A stretch of 64,000 nt of DNA, from the NCBI GenBank assembly GCA_016169945.1, contig JADLSH010000282.1:1302001-1366000 (forward strand), written 5' to 3'. Position numbers and translations under genes: made by a program. The notes under the pieces are model-generated. The model was not told where the DNA came from. It worked only from the letters and a program-made list of their open reading frames with translations, and made no database searches. Origin of the DNA: Trachythela sp. YZ-2020 (lineage: Eukaryota; Cnidaria; Anthozoa; Malacalcyonacea; Clavulariidae). This document shows positions 45,275-57,544 of the stretch, piece by piece. The stretch's first letter is position 1. Every line of letters begins with the position of its first letter.

Positions 45275-48200
45275 TAATGATGGTCATTAATGCATCCGGC
45301 GACACACCGCTTTCATGCATGCCTGCAGTCCATGATGAAACTCACTAAGGTAGAAATAACGAGAAAGTTTTCCCTTTATAGCCTTAAATTGTGCCATCAT
45401 TTTGAATTTCGACTAAAGTTCTCACTACAGCAATTAATACGCTCTTTCAAAGCAATCAAAATGTGTAATATCTTCAGAAGACTCGTAATAGTTAGAACAC
45501 AATTTCTGAAATTTTTGTTTCTTAAAGGTTTGTGATACAATAACACTGTACAACATTGCAATAAATTGACAGTTATGTAGAATGTATTTCTAGTCTCATG
45601 CGCAAAGGTACTTTATATATATTGGTTAAAGGCCGAGGGGAAATGTTTTATTCAAATGTGTAGAAGGAAGGTCTGTTACCCGTTAACGTTTATTATATAT
45701 TTGCGCATAATGATATTTTACCTTGCGTAACGACTTTGGTAGACCATGAGGTTATTACGCCGAAGTTAAAACTGACGGAAAGCAAAAGAATACGGAATAT
45801 GATGAGTTGAATAAAAGGATAGTCCAAGCGCTGTTGGTTACACTGTTATATCTAAACCCATGCTTCATGCACAGGGGCGACATTATCTATTTCCATACGT
45901 TCATGCTATTATATTGCTGTGAAAGAAAGGAAAGAAGCCAATTTAATGCAATCAAATGTCTTCTGTGAGTCACCTATAAAGCACAATGCTTTGGCATTTG
46001 AATAGTTGTAGATTTGGTGGGCGTAGAACACTAGCTGTCTGTACTGACAATAGTATATATCTTATATTTTTTCTATGAACAGTTTGCGTATTCCCAAATG
46101 ATTGTCATTATGATATTTCATAGGATAGCTTATGTTTGACTTTGTACCCACACGGATTTTACTTGGTCTTAGCAAAAATAGCTTAAACATAGCAGGAAAT
46201 AAGATAGAGATATAACTGACTTTTGATTGAGTTACAGTTCTTATGCAATGAAGGATATAATTCTGATGTATAATTCAACTGACAAATTTATGTGCAGTAA
46301 ATGGCAGTAAACCAGGAAAAAGGCAACAGACGATGTGCCTATAGGTTAGTGCTTCAAAACATTCTGCTGTAACTTGATCAAGTATGGGAAATTTGTCTTT
46401 GTAAGCGAATTTTCAACGACATATTTCTACAATTGATACCCTATGTTTATAACATACGCAGATAGGATTATTTCTTAAATAACTCAAATATCAAATAAAA
46501 TGTATGTGCGGTAAAACCAATAAAGGCAGAAATAAAAACAACATCGTTCATACGTTAATCGGTTCGTAAGATTCTGTTCTAATTTGGCAATGCATGTATG
46601 GAAAATTTGCCTTTGTAAGCAGATTTTCAACGAAATATTTCCACATATAACGCTATGTTATCTCTAATCTTAACAATACTCACCAACACAAATTGTTTAA
46701 TCAGTTCCCAGACTGTCAATATTTAAAGTAGAATTGAGACTGCTTTAGTTTAAGGAGACCATGAATATACCTAAAGAATCGTAGTCAAGTAGCTTGCTGA
46801 ACAGATCGAAATATAGTGAGCGTATGACGAGTAAAATATGTTACCCTTCTGATGATCTCTGGTATTTCCTGCCTGTTCGTATCGTATATCAAAATGTCAA
46901 CATCGCGACATTTCCCACTCACGCAAGAATTTGTGTTGTGCTATTAGTGAAGGCCGGATTACGGGGAACCGGAATACCGAAGCACCAAAACAGCGGAAAA
47001 TATCCGATATGGTAAAATGTTTATTAAAAACGATTTTCATCCCCCAGCCATGTACGTGTGAAGCGCGAAGGTACGAATTCCGCTCATGCGCCTAGCGACC
47101 TTTAAAGTTCATCAAGTTTTGCGGGCGCTTCAATATATCGTTCATTGTTTATGGGCGATGGGCGATGGGTATATTCATCTCACTGATCTCAAACGTATGC
47201 CGGATTGTCATGGGAGTGGAATGAGTGAGTTTTTAAAAACTTATGAGAAAATATGGTTTGAAGAAATTGGCAATGAAAAAATGTTTACTTCAAAATGTTA
47301 AAAGAAATAGTTAAATATCATGCAAAAATTAAAGTCACGGCAAGAAACATTACTAGGCCAACATCAAGGTAATTTGTTTTATAGTTTAATATGTCTTTGT
47401 CGATTAAAATATTGCGGCATGCTTTATACATGAAATCAAAATTTAGACAAAAATAAACTTAAGACACAGACAAAATATTGCGAAATAACTACAAGGTGTT
47501 AATAACTACAAGCTGTAATATTTGCCTGAAACTGAAATATGCTTTGCAATTCCGACTTCCTTCGTGTCACCTTGAGTGGCAAGTCAAACAAATTTATTAA
47601 TAGAATGCGGTTCAAATTTTTACTACATAACATTGGCATGAGAGAGTTTTCAAACCATATAATTATATATGCGTTATATATATACAGAAATATATCATGG
47701 TTCAATATAGATTGTATTAACAAAGTATGATTCAAAGTTCTCTATTACTCAATAGGTTCACCCTTTCATGAATAAAAGCAATTTACATTAAGGAAATAAT
47801 GTTGTAACTTTAAGATATAGATATAGAATCAAATGATATTACTTAATATATTACACTGTTATTTTAACTCCGACAAAAGGGTTAGCAAAAAAGGTTCAAA
47901 ATAATCCGCTTTATGGAGTTACAGATAACTCCATTTCTGGTGTTAAAACTTAACTCCTCTGTTGTAATTTCATTTTTCTACAAAAATAACCGACTTTTTT
48001 CAAGAAAATTTATGTTAAAAGCTACAGTACAAAATCGGACCGAAAAATTGAAGAAAAGAGCGGGAAATTAATAATTCCGGTCGTGTAATCACACTCCTAT
48101 TTATTTCTGAATGCTAATTGGATAGTTTGCTCAATAACTACCGGAGAAGTATCCCCTCGGCATTTTGATCTTCCTTGCTAAAATGCAAACAATATTAAAA

Positions 48201-49197
48201 TGAATGAAAACATTTGTATACTTCATATATTTAAAAAGTTCTAACACTACGATGTTCAACCTACAAAGAAGTTAGTTGAAAGTAATTGAACTGAACTTAT
48301 GCTGTGATCATATAAAATTTAATGGGCCCCACTGAATGCCACGCATTGTACACTCTGTTGTGTTTCTCTGTATTGTGTGGTGTCCTACCATGTATTACTG
48401 TCCTGTGCTGTGCACTGCTATTCATAATGTACTGTAACTGTGATAGGCTGTACTGTACTACTCTTTGCTCTACACTGGCATACGTTGCTGTAGTGTTCGG
48501 TGTTGTGCAATGCTGTACTGTACATTGCTGAACTGTATTATATTGCATTGTGTTGTGTCTTGTATTAATGCATTCTCTTGTCCTTTTGTCTTGTCTAATC
48601 TTATCTTGAATTGCATCGTATTGTATTGTGTATTACAAGGTACAATCTACTTAAAACAAAGCCTAGTTATTCACACAGTAAATCCAATACGGCACAGTAC
48701 ATAATATACAGTTTGTCGGACACTGCATTATTGAGCTGGACACCAACTCCTCTCCACTCAATATAATTTTATCACGCTGTGTCCTTGAACCTTAGAACCT
48801 TATCAAAGTAACGTGGGTTTGGTTATGACAAGGTATTTCCGGAATTCAAAACAAACTTGAGGTGTTAACGATGTCTATCGTATTACGTCTAGAAAAAATG
48901 ATAATGATTTTAAAATATTTCAAAGACACTTACTACATCTTTAACCAATGATTGAATATAAAACAACAAGTAAAAACTATTCCCTTACCTAAACATAAAT
49001 AGTGCAGTCCCTTTCTACTTTTGTGCAACTATAGGCACGTTCTTTTCTTGTGTACAAGACAAAAGAACGCAATCCGAGCGAGTTGAAATTGTCAAGGTCG
49101 CCGAAAATACGACGCCATTTGTTCTTGAGTAACTCCAGCAAAAGTGAGATTAGTTCGCCAATACGCGTAAGTCCTCCATCGTGTTATTTTAACTCCA
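45275..49197. repeat. Duplicated block, copy 2
   Basis: Second copy of 40281-44227. Element E here has its right end but lacks 14 bp near its left end, between two TTATTTT repeats. Confidence 0.8.
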
Positions 49198-49252
49198 AAT
49201 AATGGAGCTAAATAGCGCTAAAATTTTAAATAACCCCCTCAAAATAACAGTG
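47854..49252. mobile_element. Element E copy 2, both ends present
   Basis: Starts CACTGTTATTTT and ends AAAATAACAGTG (right part TAACCCCCTCAAAATAACAGTG-like, matching the intact left end of copy 1 in reverse). About 1.4 kb, non-coding. No target duplication was identified, so superfamily is open. Confidence 0.65.
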
Positions 49253-49860
49253 CAGAATTGCGTTTATCAGAAAAAATACCAATTATGAAGATTGTTTTAA
49301 CTTAAAATAGCACCAACACAATTGCACAGCTATAATAAGCAATAGTGAATGCATACATGTGATAGTAAATTTAAAGAAGTAGCAGGGATTATTTTAAATA
49401 AATTTTATCACTGCACAAAGAGCGTTAAAGAGCTTGGAACTAAAGAACCTACGTCAATGGAAATAACTATAGGAGTGGTTAAGTCGGCCTTAATGGGGGG
49501 TCTGGGGGCTCTCGCATTCGCAGTAGGTACTTGTAAAATTTAACTAAATTAATATCACTATGATAAATATGGGCCTTGGTCGAACACAGTGAAAAAGATG
49601 ATTTGGGGTGTAATTTTTGGAAGAAATTCCGAGTTTCTGCCTTCCCCAAATATTCGTATAAACCACCTTGTGGACTCTGCAAATATCAAACTGATTATAA
49701 TCTCTGTGACTCTAAAGATATTGATCTTAAACTGCATAAATGGCCTACTATGGTTAGTTATAACAGCCCGACATTATAATAATCTACATTGCAGTTGCAA
49801 GATACTATTAATAAATTGTTATTATTTATTGTTATTAATTGTTATTGATAAATTGTAATT

Positions 49861-49990
49861 GGACTTCTGTGGCGCAGTCGTCAGGTCAAGCGCCTTTCAC
49901 TGCTGAGTCTTGAGTTTGATTCTCGCTGGAACTTTACTCATCACACTCGTGTAAAAAGAGTAAGTCAACGCTCTGCCGAAAGTCGTAGGT
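49861..49990 (+). mobile_element. tRNA-derived SINE fragment (second copy at 52781-52910)
   Basis: Head GTGGCGCAGTCGTCAGG resembles an A box and GAGTTTGATTCTCG a B box; the following AAGAGTAAGTCAACGCTCT and CGAAAGTCGTAGG blocks are SINE body motifs known from invertebrates. It ends in (TA)n. The D and anticodon arms do not form a clean tRNA. The copy at 52781 arises from the 2,920-bp duplication. Confidence 0.65.
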
Positions 49991-50024
49991 AATATGCATG
50001 CCACAATAATAATATCGTATATAT

Positions 50025-50778
50025 CGTATATATATATATATATATATAATATGGTATTTTTAAGTGTATGTTTCACTCAACTGCGATCTACTAGAAAAGC
50101 TTCTAGTTATCCCTAAAATAAAGCATAAATGTAAATAATAATATACCATCAGTGCACTCATCCGATTCTCAAAGGTCAGGATGTCTAGTTACGATCTAAC
50201 AGGCTTACACCCTTTTCCCGCAGTTAGTTTTGTACACACATATACAGAGTGCAAAAGCCGAAGCGTGCAAATATATGACAGTATTTAGTGTTTGTTTCAC
50301 GAAACCAACAACATCCAGATTATATACATGATTAACTTATTGCAATATTATTAGCCCTCCACTCACCAGCTATCTTAGAATTACTAAGACTCCAGCCCTT
50401 GTGACACTGGACGGCGGTTTGAGTGAAACATACACTTAAAAATACCATATTATATTAGCACACTTTAATTAGTTCGTGCACTTTGGTATGCGCATGTATA
50501 AATTAATAATTATCGGATTATCATGACCATGACCCTGAACTTAACATCACGCGATATTGATTTTGATACTACGTACATCCGTATCGAAACCGAAACATTC
50601 ATTTAAAAATGAATTGTTTTGAGCCTTCCGCCTTTTAAACCGCCGTCCAGTGTCACAAGGGCTGGAGTCTTAGTAATTCTAAGATAGCTGGTGAGTGGAG
50701 GGCTAATAATATTGCAATAAGTTAATCATGTGTATAATCTGGATGTTGTTGGTTTCGTGAAACAAACACTAAATACCG

Positions 50779-50818
<40 letters not shown>

Positions 50819-50930
50819 TGGTATTTAGTGTTTGTTTCACATAACATACGTACCTCAAATAACATGGATATAATTTCCTTCCCCTCGCCAGCTATCTTAA
50901 ATGAATAAGACTCCAGCCCTTGGGACAATT
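50025..50930. repeat. (TA)n-flanked palindromic MITE cluster, copy A (copy B at 52945-53850)
   Basis: Arms 50273-50410 and 50632-50783 are inverted repeats, with ends TATTTAGTGTTTGTTTCAC and complement. A shorter pair, GGTATTTTTAAGTGTATG at 50052 and its complement near 50420-50440, lies inside. Long (TA)n tracts bound the cluster. Confidence 0.7.
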
Positions 50931-52172
50931 TATGTTAAAAGCTACAGTACAAAATCGGACCGAAAAATTGAAGAAAAGAGCGGGAAATTAATAATTCCGG
51001 TCGTGTAATCACACTCCTATTTATTTCTGAATGCTAATTGGATAGTTTGCTCAATAACTACCGGAGAAGTATCCCCTCGGCATTTTGATCTTCCTTGCTA
51101 AAATGCAAACAATATTAAAATGAATGAAAACATTTGTATACTTCATATATTTAAAAAGTTCTAACACTACGATGTTCAACCTACAAAGAAGTTAGTTGAA
51201 AGTAATTGAACTGAACTTATGCTGTGATCATATAAAATTTAATGGGCCCCACTGAATGCCACGCATTGTACACTCTGTTGTGTTTCTCTGTATTGTGTGG
51301 TGTCCTACCATGTATTACTGTCCTGTGCTGTGCACTGCTATTCATAATGTACTGTAACTGTGATAGGCTGTACTGTACTACTCTTTGCTCTACACTGGCA
51401 TACGTTGCTGTAGTGTTCGGTGTTGTGCAATGCTGTACTGTACATTGCTGAACTGTATTATATTGCATTGTGTTGTGTCTTGTATTAATGCATTCTCTTG
51501 TCCTTTTGTCTTGTCTAATCTTATCTTGAATTGCATCGTATTGTATTGTGTATTACAAGGTACAATCTACTTAAAACAAAGCCTAGTTATTCACACAGTA
51601 AATCCAATACGGCACAGTACATAATATACAGTTTGTCGGACACTGCATTATTGAGCTGGACACCAACTCCTCTCCACTCAATATAATTTTATCACGCTGT
51701 GTCCTTGAACCTTAGAACCTTATCAAAGTAACGTGGGTTTGGTTATGACAAGGTATTTCCGGAATTCAAAACAAACTTGAGGTGTTAACGTCGGTGTCTA
51801 TCGTATTACGTCTAGAAAAAATGATGATTTTAAAATATTTCAAAGACACTTACTACCTTTTTAACCAATGATTGAATATAAAACAACAAGTAAAAACTAT
51901 TCCCTTACCTAAACATAAATAGTGCAGTCCCTTTCTACTTTTGTGCAACTATAGGCACGTTCTTTTCTTGTGTACAAGACAAAAGAACGCAATCCGAGCG
52001 AGTTGAAATTGTCAAGGTCGCCGAAAATACGACGCCATTTGTTCTTGAGTAACTCCAGCAAAAGTGAGATTAGTTCGCCAATACGCGTAAGTCCTCCATC
52101 GTGTTATTTTAACTCCAAATAATGGAGCTAAATAGCGCTAAAATTTTAAATAACCCCCTCAAAATAACAGTG
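50929..52172. mobile_element. Element E copy 3, left end missing
   Basis: Identical in layout to 48009-49252. The left ~150 bp is absent because the tandem duplication begins inside the element. Confidence 0.65.
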
Positions 52173-53726
52173 CAGAATTGCGTTTATCAGAAAAAATACC
52201 AATTATGAAGATTGTTTTAACTTAAAATAGCACCAACACAATTGCACAGCTATAATAAGCAATAGTGAATGCATACATGTGATAGTAAATTTAAAGAAGT
52301 AGCAGGGATTATTTTAAATAAATTTTATCACTGCACAAAGAGCGTTAAAGAGCTTGGAACTAAAGAACCTACGTCAATGGAAATAACTATAGGAGTGGTT
52401 AAGTCGGCCTTAATGGGGGGTCTGGGGGCTCTCGCATTCGCAGTAGGTACTTGTAAAATTTAACTAAATTAATATCACTATGATAAATATGGGCCTTGGT
52501 CGAACACAGTGAAAAAGATGATTTGGGGTGTAATTTTTGGAAGAAATTCCGAGTTTCTGCCTTCCCCAAATATTCGTATAAACCACCTTGTGGACTCTGC
52601 AAATATCAAACTGATTATAATCTCTGTGACTCTAAAGATATTGATCTTAAACTGCATAAATGGCCTACTATGGTTAGTTATAACAGCCCGACATTATAAT
52701 AATCTACATTGCAGTTGCAAGATACTATTAATAAATTGTTATTATTTATTGTTATTAATTGTTATTGATAAATTGTAATTGGACTTCTGTGGCGCAGTCG
52801 TCAGGTCAAGCGCCTTTCACTGCTGAGTCTTGAGTTTGATTCTCGCTGGAACTTTACTCATCACACTCGTGTAAAAAGAGTAAGTCAACGCTCTGCCGAA
52901 AGTCGTAGGTAATATGCATGCCACAATAATAATATCGTATATATCGTATATATATATATATATATATATAATATGGTATTTTTAAGTGTATGTTTCACTC
53001 AACTGCGATCTACTAGAAAAGCTTCTAGTTATCCCTAAAATAAAGCATAAATGTAAATAATAATATACCATCAGTGCACTCATCCGATTCTCAAAGGTCG
53101 GGATGTCTAGTTACGATCTAACAGGCTTACACCCTTTTCCCGCAGTTAGTTTTGTACACACATATACAGAGTGCACAAGCCGAAGCGTGCAAATATATGA
53201 CGGTATTTAGTGTTTGTTTCACGAAACCAACAACATCCAGATTATATACATGATTAACTTATTGCAATATTATTAGCCCTCCACTCACCAGCTATCTTAG
53301 AATTACTAAGACTCCAGCCCTTGTGACACTGGACGGCGGTTTGAGTGAAACATACACTTAAAAATACCATATTATATTAGCACACTTTAATTAGTTCGTG
53401 CACTTTGGTATGCGCATGTATAAATTAATAATTATCGGATTATCATGACCATGACCCTGAACTTAACATCACGCGATATTGATTTTGATACTACGTACAT
53501 CCGTATCGAAACCGAAACATTCATTTAAAAATGAATTGTTTTGAGCCTTCCGCCTTTTAAACCGCCGTCCAGTGTCACAAGGGCTGGAGTCTTAGTAATT
53601 CTAAGATAGCTGGTGAGTGGAGGGCTAATAATATTGCAATAAGTTAATCATGTGTATAATCTGGATGTTGTTGGTTTCGTGAAACAAACACTAAATACCG
53701 TCATATATATATATATATATATATAG

Positions 53727-54843
53727 TATGGTATTTAGTGTTTGTTTCACATAACATACGTACCTCAAATAACATGGATATAATTTCCTTCCCCTCGCCA
53801 GCTATCTTAAATGAATAAGACTCCAGCCCTTGGGACACTGGATGGCGGCTTAAAAGGAGGAAGGAATATTTGATGACATTTATTTATCTACATGAGTTTG
53901 AATATGATAACATTTTTACTCAAACATCATTGTTCAAAATGTTCTAGAACAATTTACCCATGCAAGATGTAATTTGAGATATGACCTGCTCAATTTTTAC
54001 ATGATTTATTCATGGCGTCTACAAAGAGTGCACTAGCCGAAGCGTGCTTTATATATTGATATTTTTGTAAGTGTTTGTTTCACTTTACTAGGATCTATAG
54101 AAAAGCCCCCACGCAATAATCCTTTGGTTAGGTGGAATGAGGACGATCTTTAGTGAAACAAACACTAAATACCATACTATATTAGCACACTTCGGTTAGT
54201 GCACTCTTTTAGTCTACTACAAAATACTAGGGGAAAACGGTATTCATTCCATTAGATCGTCCTCATTCCACCTAACCAAAGGATTATTGCGTGGGGGCTT
54301 TTCTATAGATCCTAGTAAAGTGAAACAAACACTTACAAAAATATCAATATATAAAGCACGCTTCGGCTAGTGCACTCTTTGTAGACGCCATGAATAAATC
54401 ATGTAAAATTGAGCAGGTCATATCTCAAATTACATCTTGCGTGGGTAAATTGTTCTAGAACATTTTGAACAATGATGTTTGAGTAAAAATGTTATCATAT
54501 TCAAACTCATGTAGATAAATAAATGTCATCAAATATTCCTTCCTCCTTTTAAGCCGCCATCCAGTGTCCCAAGGGCTGGAGTCTTATTCATTTAAGATAG
54601 CTGGCGAGGGGAAGGAAATTATATCCATGTTATTTGAGGTACGTATGTTATGTGAAACAAACACTAAATACCATACTATATTAGCACACTTCGGTTAGTG
54701 CACTCTTTTAGTCTACTACAAAATACTAGGGGAAAACGGTATTCATTCCATTAGATCGTCCTCATTCCACCTAACCAAAGGATTATTGCGTGGGGGCTTT
54801 TCTATAGATCCTAGTAAAGTGAAACAAACACTTACAAAAATAT

Positions 54844-54850
<7 letters not shown>
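53727..54850. repeat. ~945-bp palindrome plus a further direct partial copy
   Basis: Arms about 53727-54148 and 54264-54672 are inverted repeats of over 400 bp, with a ~110-bp spacer. The segment 54176-54350 (spacer plus start of right arm) recurs directly at 54669-54850. Motifs GTGTTTGTTTCAC and hairpin-like GCACACTTCGGTTAGTGCAC recur, and the array ends in (TA)n. Confidence 0.8.
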
Positions 54851-54875
<25 letters not shown>

Positions 54876-54877
<2 letters not shown>

Positions 54878-55340
54878 AAATCTGCAGACATGCATGTTTC
54901 GCCGTTCAACGGCTCGTCAGTGCAGCTTGTAACGCAGTCTAGATGCGAGTGACTTCGTATTTATACACCATACTCTTGCACTCACCAAGCGCATGTGGTA
55001 TAATACTCAGACACATGCGCATCCAGACATGCGTGAAGTGTCTTGGGGCTAGAGTGCTCAAACGACCACAAGGGAAGTGAGCTTTTGCATTATAGCTTAT
55101 AGCCATATATATACGTGTAGGTTTAGGTCTACGAAACGCAAAGAGTGCTCGACAACATATAGTTAGAGCAAATTATAGATTTTCGCTTACCTCAAAACTG
55201 GTCTGCAATTACAAGGCTGTTTCATCTGTCAGGAATTCTTCAGGGGTAGGTGTTGTAAATACAAAATTCCTCAGGAGGGCTGTGGAAAATCAGGAATTCT
55301 TCAGGGGTATAGAAAAACCACTGTCCTCGATAGGGGGGGG
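54876..55340 (-). mobile_element. Probable Penelope-like or retrozyme-like terminal remnant
   Basis: The hammerhead sits directly beside a (TA)n tract. Upstream on the same strand lies non-coding sequence with TATAAATACG near 54960 and a CTGAAGAATTCCTGACAGATG motif near 55250 (repeated in part at 55290). Hammerheads next to (TA)n insertions are typical of Penelope-like pseudo-LTRs. No RT or GIY-YIG coding remains, so the assignment is inference. Confidence 0.5.
54882..54925 (-). ncRNA. Hammerhead ribozyme (type I arrangement)
   Basis: On the minus strand, 5' to 3': CTGCA (stem I), CTGACGA (conserved core), GCCGT-TGA-ACGGC (stem II, five pairs), GAAA (conserved core), a short stem III from ACATGCATGT, GTC as cleavage site and TGCAG closing stem I. 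Every invariant core base (C3 U4 G5 A6, G8 A9, G12 A13 A14, A15.1-U16.1, H17) is present. The palindromic short stem III is like those of Penelope-element and retrozyme hammerheads, which may act as dimers. Predicted cleavage follows the C of GTC. Confidence 0.85.
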
Positions 55341-55399
55341 GGAAGGAATTTAAATGGAATAGCCCAATCCAAATAATATATCATTCGTACGAAACTACA

Positions 55400-57405
55400 T
55401 AAAGCTCATATATGCATCCATAATCCATACAGACCAGTAGGCAGTATACCATATTCATAAACGATAGGTACAGTATATATACGGTGTATTGGCCATATCG
55501 AGCGGTGTGCATGCATTGGTTATTAATGATTGTAGAAATTACAGTGTGCATGTTTGTATTGCCGAAATGCGGTAGCCATTAATTATTTCGTAACAGTTTT
55601 TGAAAGAACACCTCTCAAACTGCTAATTAGACCACAAAATTTATATAATCGGCAGAGATTAATGAGGAATATGAAAGTTTATACGCTTCCGAAAGCTGAT
55701 GCATGTGCTACGCCACAAAATTCCTTTGGCTTTGAAAAACGCTTCTTATGCTTGACTACAAATTAAAATTGACACGATATCTATTGTTCAATATGATCTA
55801 TTTCTGAGTACGAAAGTACTGTACCTGTGTCATAGACCTTGGCTTCTAGAGGAAAACTCTTTCAATTTTCCATGCAAAGGATGGACTATGAAAACAGACT
55901 TCTTCAACGCGGAAGCTTCTACCTTTTTCTGGAAGAGGACAAAGAGAATATGAAAGGAGGAGCTCGTGTCAGTTGATTTTGCTACTTAGGAAGCCTACTC
56001 AAGTGCCTCGTCAACACCGTGTTAAGGTTGCCACGCAATAGACGAAGCCCGTATTAGATTCTATTTGCACACAAAAGATCCCTTCAAGGGCGCTATATTT
56101 TAAGGGCAAGTCATGCGTTCAATGTATTTTTGCATGGACAAAATTTATCCCTACCATATTGATGAATACACTTTGTTTGAAGTAGGCAGGGTGAAATCGA
56201 TTCGTGTATAGTTATATAAAAAATAATTGCACAAACCGGACGGAAAAACATTTAAACAAGATTTGTAAAAGAGGGAAGTTAATTAAAGGATTCGTTTTAA
56301 GCACTACTGAAATCCCTTATACAGGTGCATGTATGTACCACAGAATACCACGGTACCACAGAATACCAGTCTTATGTTGATTAGTACTTTTTCTATGCAA
56401 CACAACAGTATTACTATACAGGAATCACACCGAGGAATCAATTTTACCATTGAAAAATTGAATTTTTCAAAATTATTGATAAACCTGGTATTCTTTGGTT
56501 ACACCACTGGTATGCTGTACTGATTTTAGTATTTACCTTTCACTAAATTAAGTTAGCAATATCCTACAGTATTATCACACAACATGACACACCAAACCCT
56601 GGTACAATTTGATAAACCGTTGCTTATTTATCTCTGCACTGGTATTCTGTGGTACATTAGAGTTTGTTCCACAGAATGTTCAATTAAAAAAATATATTCA
56701 AGTCTATGAAATCTAGCCCCAAAACCCCCAGGAAGAAAAAATATATCGATAAACTACACTAAAAAATATTAAGAAGCCACATTATCAGATATTTTTGACA
56801 AAAGATATGGAACATGTAAATTTTTGTGGTATTCTGTGGTACATACACCTGTATATGAGTCTACTATGCATGGGTATTGAATGTATTAACGTCAATAGGT
56901 GCGTTTTAGATGTACATGCATGCATGGTGGCATCTTCAAAGGTACTAAAACTTATGGAAGAAAACAATCGTTCTTCTTATATGAACTGAGTTTGCTGGTC
57001 ACAACAGCATCACCATTGAGATGTTGTTTGCACATTGGTTATGTTGGTGGCATAGAGGTTGAGAGGTATTAATTTGTAGTACTGCGGTTAGTGGATTCGC
57101 AAGCATTTCTCATTAATGGTCGATTTAAAATTGAGGCTGATTTATAATTTTATATAAGTATGCAAAAAATACACAGGGTATATGAGTCCATCTCCGCAAA
57201 GCTTAGGGACTTACATGGAAATTGAAGCATTTGGATGATTTGGTAACATCGGGTATTACAATTCATTGTCAAGCAGTCTATCATTAATAATATGTGAAGC
57301 AGATTCCTCACATAAAATAATCCTACTTAGCATTCTTTATATAAGAGCTCTTGACTCTACATAGTATAATCCATATAAAAACGCCATGATTGCAATACAC
57401 GTTTG
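55400..57405. repeat. Non-coding segment paralogous to 20.7-22.35 kb
   Basis: Collinear with 20685-22350 with indels. A local insertion around 56325-56850 includes several GGTATTCTGTGGTAC-type motifs in both orientations (56340, 56645, 56830), probably a small MITE. No gene seen. Confidence 0.6.
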
Positions 57406-57544
57406 TTGCCTGCACGTGTGTTGTATGCGACCACGCGCGATACCACGCGTCCAAGTTGGAGCCTGGGGACGAGGCTGGCGTGCACCAACGGTTCAATGAT
57501 TTCAGCTCATTTGTATGCGAATTTCAAAAAATAGAAAAAAATAG

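Larger units (their letters stand above)
48009..53848. repeat. Near-exact 2,920-bp tandem duplication
   Basis: 48009-50928 and 50929-53848 have a period of 2,920 bp with only a few differences, mainly (TA)n length and some substitutions near 51790-51860. The join is GGGACA|ATTTATG at about 50928, where the first copy breaks inside a palindromic MITE and the second restarts inside element E. Confidence 0.85.

Noticed and set aside
49349..49543. 64-residue ORF present twice
   Set aside because: Its second copy comes from the near-exact 2,920-bp duplication, so identity is not evidence of selection; no motif seen.
49861..49935. Possible tRNA gene
   Set aside because: A- and B-box-like motifs are present, but the arms do not fold cleanly and the sequence runs on into a SINE body and (TA)n.
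48009..54850. CRISPR-like or satellite array
   Set aside because: Repeats are long, inverted and unevenly spaced, with no short direct repeats and unique spacers; this is eukaryotic MITE DNA.
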